Origin: DATKZS01 sp035527835 [NCBI: bacterium]
GTDB taxonomy: Bacteria; RBG-13-61-14
Direction: 5' to 3'
Assembly (NCBI GenBank): GCA_035527835.1
Contig: DATKZS010000002.1
Location: forward strand, 1 to 21,658
DNA length: 21,658 bases
Shown here: piece after piece, positions 14,442 through 21,519 of the stretch
Layout of the letters: the number at the start of each line of letters is the position of its first letter
Numbering within the stretch: the stretch's first letter is position 1
Notes under the pieces: model-generated
Databases searched by the model: none
Told to the model about the DNA's origin: nothing
The model's input: the letters and a program-made list of their open reading frames with translations, nothing else
Made by a program: the position numbers and the translations under genes

Positions 14442-15302
14442 ATGGTCGCGGAAAAATTGAGGAACTTGGCGGTCCGGGGGTTTCTGGGGCTCACGCTTTT
14501 GCTGGTGGCCGGGGGCTGTCCGCGGCCGGGTCCGGCGGTGAGCGGGGCCCCGGCGGCGGTGGCGGACGCTTCCAGTCTGCGGGCGATGTTGCAGGCGCGG
14601 ACGGCGGGGGTGGCGCGGCTGGACGCGAACCTTGAGGTCCGGCTGGCGGGGTCGGCGGCGGCGTACCGGGGCCGTTTTTTCGGGACGCTGCGGATGGAGC
14701 GTCGCTCTCCGGAGGAGGCGGCGTTGTGGCTGCAGGTTTACTCGCTGATCGGGGCTCCGGTACTGGAGGTGATCGCGGACGGTGACCGGGTTGAGGTGTA
14801 TTCTCCGCTGGACCGGACGGTGCTGTTCAATTTCACGGAGCTGATGGGGAGCGAGGATCGGGAGGAATTTCCGCTGACGTCGTTTGGCGAGGTTGCTTTT
14901 CCGCTTGACCTGTTGCGGAGCGAGCTTAAGCTGCTGTGGGGTTTCGGGTTCGATGACCGCTACCGCTACGAGCTGCTGGACACTTCGGACGCGTACGTGC
15001 TCAGCGAATGGAACGGTGACGAGCTGTTGCGCGAGATGGAGTATTCGCGTCCGGGGCTCGGGCTTAAGCGGGTCCGGGTTTACCGCGGGGGGTCGCCGGT
15101 GGGGGGGATGGATTGCGGCGATTACGGGGCCGAGGGCAAGGGGTCACTGTTTCCGGGGCGGATCGAGGCTCGTGAAGGCGAGAGCCTGGTCACGCTGGGA
15201 CTTAAAAACATGCGGTTTGACGGGGAGGCCACGGGTCCGGCGATCACTTTCCGGATGCCGGCGCACGAGCGTCTGATCCTGCTCACGCCTCCGGTGCCGT
15301 GA
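14442..15302 (+). CDS. LolB-like / DUF4292-like outer-membrane lipoprotein
   Basis: The 286-residue lipoprotein has its signal peptide ending at Cys26 (LLLVAGGC) and a mainly beta mature domain. The block 'RFFGTLRMERRSPEEAALWLQVYSLIG' through 'EVIADGDRVEVYSPLDRTVLFN' (about 77-131; only its ends given) resembles the LolA/LolB half-barrel, in which a lipid-binding cavity handles lipoprotein acyl chains. Similarity is by pattern, so either a LolB-type acceptor or a related DUF4292 lipoprotein is possible. Gly24-Gly25 before Cys26 do not suggest inner-membrane retention. The start has no strong ribosome site (GGGTGC only). The gene converges on 15314-15712 with an 11-base gap. Confidence 0.6.
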   Translation: MVAEKLRNLAVRGFLGLTLLLVAGGCPRPGPAVSGAPAAVADASSLRAMLQARTAGVARLDANLEVRLAGSAAAYRGRFFGTLRMERRSPEEAALWLQVYSLIGAPVLEVIADGDRVEVYSPLDRTVLFNFTELMGSEDREEFPLTSFGEVAFPLDLLRSELKLLWGFGFDDRYRYELLDTSDAYVLSEWNGDELLREMEYSRPGLGLKRVRVYRGGSPVGGMDCGDYGAEGKGSLFPGRIEAREGESLVTLGLKNMRFDGEATGPAITFRMPAHERLILLTPPVP

Positions 15303-15313
15303 GGGGCGGGCGA

Positions 15314-15712
15314 CTACTGGAAGGTTGTTGGAATCTTGCCCACACGGGCTTCCGCGACCACGTGGTAGATATAGGTATAGCCGGGAAGCACGATCTTGTA
15401 ATCATAGCTGCATGTAAGGCGGCCGGGCTGGCCGATCTCTCCCTCTAAGATGCAATTCTCATCGGGGCTGAGGGGCAGATTGTTCCTCTTGACGTAAAGG
15501 TTCAGGCCCTCATACATTCCGTCTTCTCCGGTGGAATAGAGGCCGCGCATTGACTGTTCCATGTAATCTTCGAGGTCCCACTTGGCCATGTGTATGGGTC
15601 CGAACTTGGCGGCGATGAATATCCCCACGGCCAGCACGGCGACAATCATGACGATCCAGATAGTCGACATCCCGCGGTCCCCGCGAAACACGAAGGCGGC
15701 CTTCTTGACCAT
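15314..15712 (-). CDS. Hypothetical single-pass membrane protein, DUF4845-like
   Basis: The 132-residue product has a short basic N-terminus, one transmembrane helix (about 16-36, GMSTIWIVMIVAVLAVGIFIAA read as two parts around IVMIV) and a C-terminal extracytoplasmic domain with two cysteines. The sequence 'RGMSTIWIVMIVAVLAVG' followed by a helix with 'DLEDYMEQSMRGLY' resembles the pilus-assembly-associated DUF4845 type, but this is a weak match. ATG 15712 was chosen over upstream in-frame codons because a perfect AAGGAGGG lies seven bases before it, and a promoter-like pair lies further upstream. Convergent with the LolB-like gene. Confidence 0.65.
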   Translation of the reverse strand: MVKKAAFVFRGDRGMSTIWIVMIVAVLAVGIFIAAKFGPIHMAKWDLEDYMEQSMRGLYSTGEDGMYEGLNLYVKRNNLPLSPDENCILEGEIGQPGRLTCSYDYKIVLPGYTYIYHVVAEARVGKIPTTFQ

Positions 15713-15768
15713 CGAATTGCCCTCCTTAGACCGATTCAAACACGCTTGCCACGAACCATTACCGTCAT

Positions 15769-15797
15769 AATATAACAGACTGCAATGGAAATTGCAA
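15769..15797 (-). promoter_or_regulatory. Putative promoter of the gene at 15314-15712
   Basis: On the minus strand TTGCAA (15797-15792), a 17-base spacer and TATATT (15774-15769) precede the ATG at 15712 by about 57 bases. Confidence 0.5.
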
Positions 15798-15862
15798 TGT
15801 CCGTGCAGGCGTTGGGTTCTGCTGGGGTCCGGGCCGGGGCCAGGCAGTCGGGGCCAGTCATC

Positions 15863-15891
15863 TTGACAAAGCTCGTGCGGCCGTGTTATGG
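15863..15891 (+). promoter_or_regulatory. Promoter of the tetR-type gene
   Basis: TTGACA (15863-15868), exactly 17 bases, then TTATGG (15886-15891). Transcription would start near 15898, giving a leader of about 29 bases before ATG 15927. The -10 lies inside the operator-like repeats described separately. Confidence 0.6.
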
Positions 15892-15907
15892 AAATAACAT
15901 TTGTTAT
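15885..15907. promoter_or_regulatory. Operator-like site: three alternating GTTAT/ATAAC half-sites
   Basis: GTTAT (15885-15889), ATAAC (15894-15898) and GTTAT (15903-15907) alternate in orientation with a regular 9-base step, giving two overlapping palindromes with 4-base centres (GGAA and ATTT). The first half-site overlaps the -10, and the others cover the predicted transcription start. This is the classic place for autorepression by the adjacent TetR-family protein. Confidence 0.6.
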
Positions 15908-15926
15908 TACCGGAGACGGGGAGGAC

Positions 15927-16655
15927 ATGCCGAGAAAATCAAGAAACGGCGGGGAGGGCCGGAAGGCGGCGCTGGCGTGGCGGCACGGCAAGGAGGAGAC
16001 GCGGGAGACGCTGTGCCTGGCGGCGCTGGACCTTTTCGCGCGGAAGGGGTACCGGGGGACGTCGGTCCGCGACCTGGCGGGCGCGGCGGGGGTGACGACG
16101 GGCGCGTTCTACTCGAATTTCCGGAGCAAGCGTGACATCTATATTGCGATAATAGACAAGATCACGGGGACGGTCCAGGTGATGGTTGACGAGACGGCGC
16201 GTGAGATCATCGAGGTGATGAAGAAGCGGGGCAACGCTCACATGGACTATGAGCTTTTGCGGCGTCCGTTGTACCGTTTGCTGGAGGAGGCGGAGCGTCA
16301 CCAGTCGCTGATGCACATCCTGCGTCGGGAGGGCCTGGGCCAGGACCCGGAGTTCCAGCTGGACATTGACCGGGTGTGGGAGCGGTTCGTGCATGCGGCG
16401 AAGCGGGCGCTGGACATGTACGTTGAGGCGGGGTTCGCCAAGGCCTACGACACGGAGCTGGTGGCGCGGGCATTGGTGCCGATGAGCATTGCCATGAGCC
16501 TTTACGACCAGCAGACGGGCGGCGCGCGGCGGGCGGAGATCGTGAGCCTGTTGGCTTCGATGCTGCAGGGCGGGGCGAGCCAGTGGGTGGCCTGGTCGGA
16601 GCTGGAGAAGAAGGAGCGGAGGAGGGAGGAGTCCGGGCGGAAGGAGCGCGGGTGA
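15927..16655 (+). CDS. TetR/AcrR-family transcriptional regulator
   Basis: The 242-residue regulator has a basic N-terminal arm (1-24) followed by the TetR DNA-binding domain. The segment 'LCLAALDLFARKGYRGTSV' precedes the helix-turn-helix 'RDLAGAAGVTTGAFYSNFRSK' (about 48-68), whose 'GAFYSNFRSK' ending is typical of AcrR-like members. The C-terminal part is helical and would bind a ligand, plausibly an acyl-CoA given the neighbours. ATG 15927 is favoured by GGGGAGG four to six bases upstream; an ATG at 15888 lies inside the promoter. It probably represses its own promoter through the GTTAT/ATAAC site, and perhaps also the fatty-acid-type genes 174 bases downstream. The C-terminal tail is extremely charged (EKKERRREE). 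Confidence 0.88.
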   Translation: MPRKSRNGGEGRKAALAWRHGKEETRETLCLAALDLFARKGYRGTSVRDLAGAAGVTTGAFYSNFRSKRDIYIAIIDKITGTVQVMVDETAREIIEVMKKRGNAHMDYELLRRPLYRLLEEAERHQSLMHILRREGLGQDPEFQLDIDRVWERFVHAAKRALDMYVEAGFAKAYDTELVARALVPMSIAMSLYDQQTGGARRAEIVSLLASMLQGGASQWVAWSELEKKERRREESGRKERG

Positions 16656-16664
16656 GGGCACCCG

Positions 16665-16686
16665 CTCCCCTTTGAAAGGCGGGGAG
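16665..16686. repeat. Small GC-rich hairpin after tetR
   Basis: CTCCCC and GGGGAG flank an internal CCTTTGAAAGG palindrome nine bases after the tetR stop. There is no T-run, so termination is uncertain. Confidence 0.4.
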
Positions 16687-16731
16687 TCCGGACGGGAGAG
16701 AAAGGAGCGGGGATGAAGAGAGGCGTATGTA

Positions 16732-16783
16732 GTATGTCGTATGTCGCCGATGGCGGCGGCGCTGCCCGCGACATACGACATAC
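16732..16783. repeat. Word hairpin 6 (GTATGTC words)
   Basis: GTATGTCGTATGTCG (16732-16746) and its exact complement (16769-16783) are 15-bp arms built of two tandem words, with a 22-base GC-rich loop. A further GTATGTA unit precedes the left arm. The hairpin lies between tetR and the HMG-CoA-synthase-like gene, where it could separate the transcripts or attenuate. Confidence 0.85.
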
Positions 16784-16828
16784 CTTTGGTTTGAGGTTTA
16801 ACGCACTATTGACAAGGAGGTAGAAAAA

Positions 16829-18289
16829 ATGGCGGGGATAGTATCGTACGGCGCCTATCTGCCACGGCTCCGGCTGGAGCGGATGGCGATCATGATGAGC
16901 ATGGGGTGGCTGGCCCCTGGCCTCATCACGGCGGCGCAGGGCGAGCGGACCATGTGCAACTGGGACGAGGACAGCCTGACCATGGCGGTGGCGGCTTCGC
17001 GCGACTGCCTGGTCGGGCAGGACAAGTCCAAGATTGAGGCGGCCTACCTGGCGTCCACCAGTCTGCCGTTCGCGGACCGGGCCAACGCCGGGATCATGGC
17101 CACGGCGCTGAACCTGCCGGGTGAGATCGCCTCGCTCGACTCGACCGGGACGCAGAAGGCCGGGACGGCGGCGCTGGCGGCGGCCATTCAGGCGGTGAAG
17201 AGCGGGGAGCGGAAGAACGTGCTGGCGACGGCCTCGGACCACCGGCGGACCAAGGCGGCGTGGTTCCACGAGATGTGGTTCGGCGACGGGGCGGCGTCGG
17301 TGCTGGTCGGGGACGACAACGTGATCGCGGAGTTCAAGGGTTCATATTCGGTGACGCACGACTTCATAGACCATTACCGGGGCTCGGACGCGAAGTACGA
17401 CTACAACTGGGAGGAGCGGTGGATCCGGGACGAGGGTTACATGAAGGCGTACGCGGAGGCCATCGGCGGGCTCCTGAAAAAGACGGGGCTGGCGGTGGCT
17501 GACATCAGCAAGTTCTGCTACCCGTGCTTCCTGGGCCGGTCGCACGGCACTATCGGGAAGACGCTGGGGGCGCAGCCGGCCCAGGTCGCGGACAACATGC
17601 ACACGGTGACGGGTGACTGCGGGACGGCGCACCCGCTCTTGATGCTGTGCCGGGAGCTGGAGACGGCGAAGCCCGGCGACAAGATCGTGGTGGCGAGCTT
17701 CGGGCAGGGCTCGGACGCGCTTCTGTTCCAGGTGACGGACAAGATCAAGGACCTGCCGAAGCGGCGGGGGATGGCGGGGAGCCTGGCCAACAAGAAGCCG
17801 GAGAAAGTCTATACCAAGTTCCTCAAGTTCAACGACCTGATCGAGACGGAGATGGGCATCCGGTCGGAGGCTACGATCCAGACGGCGCTGACCACTCTGT
17901 ACCGGAACCGGAAGCTGATTTTGGGGTTCGTGGGCGGCAAGTGCGCGAAGTGCGGGACGCCGCAGATCCCGGCGCAGCGGGTGTGCGTGAAGCCGGGTTG
18001 CGGGGCGGTGGACAGCCAGGAGGACTACGAGTTCGCGGACCAGCCGGCCAAGATCTTGACGTTCACCGGGGACATGCTGGCGGTTTCGGTGACGCCGCCG
18101 GCGTTCTACGGGATGGTGCAGTTCGACCACGGGGGCCGGATGATGATGGACTTCACGGACTGCGACGCGACGGAGGTCGAGGTCGGGGTCCCGGTCAAGA
18201 TGAGCTTCCGCAAGAAATACATTGATGCGCAGCGCGGGTTTACGGGGTACTTCTGGAAGGCGGTCCCGGACAAGGCCGCGAAGGCGTGA
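16829..18289 (+). CDS. HMG-CoA synthase-like protein fused to a DUF35 zinc-ribbon/OB domain
   Basis: 486 residues: a thiolase-fold HMG-CoA synthase/KAS III-like part (about 1-345) followed by a DUF35 domain. The fold is marked by 'FGDGAASVLVG' (151-161) and 'GRSHGTIGKTLG' (236-247). The DUF35 domain has a zinc ribbon (Cys372, Cys375, Cys386, Cys391) and an OB-fold with 'FTGDMLAVSVTPPAFYGMVQFD'-like strands near 412-433. Compared from memory with archaeal HMG-CoA synthases, the nucleophile position (ACKAGT) reads TQKAGT, placing Gln109 where Cys is expected. The SES glutamate position reads STS (76-78). A standard HMG-CoA synthase reaction is therefore doubtful. DUF35 proteins usually bring acyl-CoA to partner thiolases. 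The start is fixed by AAGGAGG eight bases upstream. First of four likely co-transcribed genes. Confidence 0.82.
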   Translation: MAGIVSYGAYLPRLRLERMAIMMSMGWLAPGLITAAQGERTMCNWDEDSLTMAVAASRDCLVGQDKSKIEAAYLASTSLPFADRANAGIMATALNLPGEIASLDSTGTQKAGTAALAAAIQAVKSGERKNVLATASDHRRTKAAWFHEMWFGDGAASVLVGDDNVIAEFKGSYSVTHDFIDHYRGSDAKYDYNWEERWIRDEGYMKAYAEAIGGLLKKTGLAVADISKFCYPCFLGRSHGTIGKTLGAQPAQVADNMHTVTGDCGTAHPLLMLCRELETAKPGDKIVVASFGQGSDALLFQVTDKIKDLPKRRGMAGSLANKKPEKVYTKFLKFNDLIETEMGIRSEATIQTALTTLYRNRKLILGFVGGKCAKCGTPQIPAQRVCVKPGCGAVDSQEDYEFADQPAKILTFTGDMLAVSVTPPAFYGMVQFDHGGRMMMDFTDCDATEVEVGVPVKMSFRKKYIDAQRGFTGYFWKAVPDKAAKA

Positions 18290-18307
18290 ATAAGGGAGGT
18301 CAGGAAG

Positions 18308-19519
18308 ATGGCTACGGGCATAAGAGACAAGGTTGCGATCCTGGGCATGGGGTGCTCCAAGTTCGGGGAGCGCTGGGACATGGACGCGGAGGACCTGATG
18401 GTGGAGGCCTTCACCGAGTGCATCGCGGACGCCGGGATTGACAAGAACGAGATCCAGGCGGCGTGGCTGGGGTCGGCCATGGAGTTTTTGAGCGTGGGTC
18501 TGTCGGCGCTGCCGCTGCCCATGACGCTCCGGCTGCCCAACATCCCGGTGACGCGGGTCGAGAATTTCTGCGCGACCGGGACCGAGGCGTTCCGGGGCGC
18601 GTGCTACGCGGTGGCTTCGGGAGCGGTGGACATCGCGCTGGCGCAGGGGGTGGAGAAGCTCAAGGACACGGGGTACGGCGGCCTCCCGAACCTGGGGTCG
18701 AACGCGGGGCCGGCCCGGTTCATGCAGATGCCGAACATCACGGCGCCGGGCTCGTTCGCGCTGCTCGCGAGCGCGTACCGGGCCAAGCACGGGATGAAGC
18801 GGGAGGACCTGAAAAAGGCGCTGGCCCACGTGTCGTGGAAGAGCCACAAGAACGGCGTGCTCAACCCCAAGGCGCACCTCCGGAAGGAAGTGAGCGTGGA
18901 GCAGATCATGAACTCGCCGATCATCGCGGACCCGCTGGGGCTGTTCGACTGCTGCGGCGTGTCCGACGGCTCGGCCTGCGCCATCGTGACCACGCCGGAG
19001 ATCGCGAAGTCGCTGGGGAAGAAGGACATCATCTCGGTGAAGGCCCTGCAGATCGCGCTCTCTAACGGTTACGAGGCGCAGTACAACGAGTGGCAGGGCG
19101 ACCACTTCGTGACCACGGACAAGTGCAGCACGAAGGCGTACGAGGAGGCGGGGATCCGGGAGCCTCGAGAGGAGATCAGCATGATGGAGGTGCACGATTG
19201 CTTCTCGATCACGGAGCTGGTGACGATGGAGGACCTGCACATCTCGGCGCCCGGGGGGGCGGTGAAGGACGTGATGGACGGGTTCTTCAACCACGACGGC
19301 GGCGGGGTGCCGTGCCAGGTTGACGGCGGGCTGAAGTGCTTCGGCCATCCCATCGGGGCGTCGGGCCTGCGCATGATCTACGAGATGTACTTGCAGCTCC
19401 AGGGCAAGGCGGACAAGCGGCAGCTCAAGGACCCGCGGTTCGGGCTCACCCACAACCTGGGCGGATTCCCGTTCATGAACGTGGCCGCGATCGCGATCGT
19501 GGGCAAGTACAAGGCGTAA
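18308..19519 (+). CDS. SCP2-type thiolase (acetyl-CoA acyltransferase-like)
   Basis: The 403-residue thiolase-superfamily enzyme is predicted to cleave 3-ketoacyl-CoA with CoA, or to run a retro-Claisen/aldol reaction as in Ltp2- or BbsB-type relatives. The nucleophile Cys88 sits in 'VENFCATG' (84-91). 'HDCF' (296-299) is the fingerprint of SCP2-thiolases, where its Cys replaces the C-terminal Cys of classical thiolases. 'CFGHPIGASG' (344-353) supplies the catalytic His, and 'HNLGGFP' (382-388) closes the active site. All expected residues are present. It begins 18 bases after the HMG-CoA-synthase/DUF35 gene with GGGAGG upstream, and the pairing matches known thiolase-DUF35 complexes. The chain length or nature of the substrate is unknown. 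Confidence 0.88.
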   Translation: MATGIRDKVAILGMGCSKFGERWDMDAEDLMVEAFTECIADAGIDKNEIQAAWLGSAMEFLSVGLSALPLPMTLRLPNIPVTRVENFCATGTEAFRGACYAVASGAVDIALAQGVEKLKDTGYGGLPNLGSNAGPARFMQMPNITAPGSFALLASAYRAKHGMKREDLKKALAHVSWKSHKNGVLNPKAHLRKEVSVEQIMNSPIIADPLGLFDCCGVSDGSACAIVTTPEIAKSLGKKDIISVKALQIALSNGYEAQYNEWQGDHFVTTDKCSTKAYEEAGIREPREEISMMEVHDCFSITELVTMEDLHISAPGGAVKDVMDGFFNHDGGGVPCQVDGGLKCFGHPIGASGLRMIYEMYLQLQGKADKRQLKDPRFGLTHNLGGFPFMNVAAIAIVGKYKA

Positions 19520-19536
19520 GGGCGAGAGTTTTTTAA

Positions 19537-19622
19537 AGCGCAAAGGCGCAAAGAGCGCAAAGGAACAAGAGAAGAAAAAACAATCCAATATTTTTTCTCT
19601 GCGTTCTTTGCGCCTTTGCGCT
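19537..19622. repeat. Word hairpin 7 (GCGCAAAG words)
   Basis: The left arm begins AGCGCAAAGGCGCAAAGAG (19537-) and repeats GCGCAAAG three times. The right arm ends with its complement TTTGCGCCTTTGCGCT (19607-19622). AT-rich loop at about 19575-19596. The left arm carries about 12 extra bases. It sits 17 bases after the thiolase stop, inside the operon. Confidence 0.8.
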
Positions 19623-19656
19623 GAAACAAATGTTTCTTATATGAAGGAGACCGGAA

Positions 19657-20565
19657 ATGACCGATGCAATCAGGCTTGACGGCAAGGTGGCGATCGTAAC
19701 GGGCGCGGGCGCGGGGCTGGGGCGGTCGCACGCGCTGCTGTTGGCTTCGCGGGGCGCCAAGGTGGTGGTGAACGACCTGGGCGGCGCCATGGACGGGACC
19801 GGCGCGTCGCAGACGCCGGCGCAGAAGGTGGTGGACGAGATCAAGTCAAAGGGCGGCGAGGCGGTGGCGGATTATAACGACGTGGCCAACGGGGAGAAGG
19901 TGGTGAAGACGGCGGTGGACACGTTCGGCACGGTGGACATCGTGATCAACAACGCGGGCATCCTGCGCGACGTGTCGTTTTTAAAGCAGGCGGACCAGGA
20001 CTGGGACCTGGTGCTCAAGGTGCATCTGCTCGGCTCGCGCAACGTGACCAAGGCCGCGTTCCCGATCATGCGCGAGAAGAAGTGGGGCCGCATCGTGATG
20101 ACCACCAGCGCGGCCGGGCTGTTCGGGAACTTCGGGCAGACCAACTACTCCGCGGCCAAGCTGGGCATCGTCGGGCTCGCCAACACCCTGGTGCAGGAGG
20201 GCGCCAAGTACAACATTCTGGTCAACACCATCGCGCCGCTGGCCGGCTCGCGTCTCACCGAGACGGTAATGCCCAAAAACCTGGTGGACGCGCTCAAGCC
20301 CGAGTACGTGTCGCCCATCGTGTGCCTGCTCGCTTCGGAACAGTGCCCGGGCTCGGGCGGGATCTACGCCACCGGCGGCGGGTTCTTCGCCAAGGTGCAG
20401 ATGGTGCACGGCAAGGGCACGTTCCTGGACTTTGACAAGGGGATCAGCCCGGAGGACGTGCTGGGCGCCTGGGGCGCGATCACGGACATGGAGGGGGCCA
20501 AGCCGTACAAGAACGCGGCGGAGTCCGGAATGCCGGCGTTTTCCAAGATCATGGCCAAGAAATAG
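19657..20565 (+). CDS. Short-chain dehydrogenase, MFE-2-type (3R)-hydroxyacyl-CoA dehydrogenase
   Basis: 302-residue classical SDR. The NAD(P)-binding motif TGAGAGLG (15-22), 'NNAG' (98-101) and the catalytic Ser151 (TTSAAG), Tyr164 and Lys168 (YSAAK) are all intact. Asp40 at the end of the second strand (VVVND) favours NAD+. Length and the stretch 'VVVNDLGGAMDGTG' with a long insert before the third strand resemble the dehydrogenase part of peroxisomal multifunctional enzyme type 2 (17-beta-HSD4). That part oxidises (3R)-3-hydroxyacyl-CoA. AAGGAG lies before ATG 19657. The next gene encodes the matching hydratase, so the two reconstruct MFE-2 as separate proteins. Codon third positions change from G- to C-rich midway (near 19980). 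Confidence 0.9.
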   Translation: MTDAIRLDGKVAIVTGAGAGLGRSHALLLASRGAKVVVNDLGGAMDGTGASQTPAQKVVDEIKSKGGEAVADYNDVANGEKVVKTAVDTFGTVDIVINNAGILRDVSFLKQADQDWDLVLKVHLLGSRNVTKAAFPIMREKKWGRIVMTTSAAGLFGNFGQTNYSAAKLGIVGLANTLVQEGAKYNILVNTIAPLAGSRLTETVMPKNLVDALKPEYVSPIVCLLASEQCPGSGGIYATGGGFFAKVQMVHGKGTFLDFDKGISPEDVLGAWGAITDMEGAKPYKNAAESGMPAFSKIMAKK

Positions 20566-20646
20566 TATGGCGTAGGGAGAAGGGCGTAGGTCGGGAATGG
20601 CCCCGACACACGCCATACGCCCTTCGCCATTCGCCCTACGACATAC
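20565..20646. repeat. Word hairpin 8 (GGCGTAGGG words)
   Basis: It starts on the SDR stop codon. Left arm about 20565-20595 (GTATGGCGTAGGG, then AAGGGCGTAGG), right arm about 20602-20646 (GCCATACGCCCTTCGCC, then CCCTACGACATAC). The right arm has one extra word. The tip GGG...CCCC closes the stem. The outer words resemble those of hairpin 6. Confidence 0.75.
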
Positions 20647-20667
20647 TGATTAAGAAAGGAGTGAATC

Positions 20668-21507
20668 ATGGCGGGAATCAAGACGGATTGCGTGGGCAAG
20701 AAGCTGACACCAGCGGCGTTCTCCTGGATCTGGAAGGACATCGCGCTGTACAACGTCGGGATCGGGGCCTATGAGCTGGAGCACACCTACGAGAACACCA
20801 AGGGCGGGATCAGGGTGATCCCGAGCTTCGCGGTGGTGCCGCCCTTCCCCTGTCTCGCGTCCAGCCTCGGGCTCACCGGGGTCAACCCGATGATGGTGCT
20901 GCACGGCGAGCAGAAGATCATCATCAAGAAGCGGCCCCTGCCCTTCAAGGCCGAGACCATCACCGCGGGCGAGATCACGGACCTGTGGGACAAGGGCAAG
21001 GGCGCGGTGTACCGCATCCTGACCAAGACCAAGACCAAGGAGGGCGAGGAGCTGTTCGATAATATCTTCACCGTGTTCGTGCGCGGCGCGGGCGGGTTCG
21101 GCGGCGACAAGGGCCCGGAGCCGGGCAACGTGGCGCCGGAGCGGGCGCCGGACCAGACCATCGAGGACCAGACCATGCCGGTGCAGAACCTGATCTACCG
21201 GCTCTCCGGCGACATCAACCCGCTCCACATTGATCCCAACTTCGCCAAGATGGCCCGGTTCGAGAAGCCTATCCTCCACGGCCTGTGCTCGTTCGGCTTT
21301 GTCATGCGCGCGGCCATCAAGGCCTGCTGCGCCGGCGACGACGCCAAGGTCAAGGAGTACGAGGTCCGCTTCCGCGACGTGGTCTATCCGGGCCAGAAGA
21401 TCATCACCAAAATCTGGAAGGACGGCGCCGGCAGGGCGATCATCAGCGCCAACACCGACGACGGCAGGAACTGCATCGCCAACGCGGCGGTGGCTTACGA
21501 CGAGTGA
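20668..21507 (+). CDS. MaoC-like (R)-specific enoyl-CoA hydratase (hydratase 2)
   Basis: The 279-residue double-hotdog protein has a degenerate N-terminal MaoC half (about 1-150) and a catalytic C-terminal half. The hydratase-2 motif is complete: 'YRLSGDINPLHIDPNFA' (177-193) with Asp182, Asn184 and His187, followed by 'PILHGLCSFGF' (201-211). The layout matches the hydratase domain of peroxisomal MFE-2, which hydrates trans-2-enoyl-CoA to (3R)-hydroxyacyl-CoA. That product is the substrate of the neighbouring SDR. AAAGGAG eight bases before ATG 20668 sets the start. Last gene of the cluster in view; a group II intron lies 12 bases beyond the stop on the other strand, so any further downstream genes may be cut off or displaced. 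Confidence 0.9.
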   Translation: MAGIKTDCVGKKLTPAAFSWIWKDIALYNVGIGAYELEHTYENTKGGIRVIPSFAVVPPFPCLASSLGLTGVNPMMVLHGEQKIIIKKRPLPFKAETITAGEITDLWDKGKGAVYRILTKTKTKEGEELFDNIFTVFVRGAGGFGGDKGPEPGNVAPERAPDQTIEDQTMPVQNLIYRLSGDINPLHIDPNFAKMARFEKPILHGLCSFGFVMRAAIKACCAGDDAKVKEYEVRFRDVVYPGQKIITKIWKDGAGRAIISANTDDGRNCIANAAVAYDE

Positions 21508-21519
21508 TCTGAAGGCGGC

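Noticed and set aside
15888-15926. Earlier ATG for the TetR regulator
   Set aside because: It lies within the -10 region and operator, ahead of the predicted transcription start. The 15927 ATG has a proper ribosome site.
17342-19588. Long minus-strand open frame across the HMGCS-like and thiolase genes
   Set aside because: Arg/His/Leu-rich composition without any domain, antisense to two genes with intact motifs and ribosome sites.
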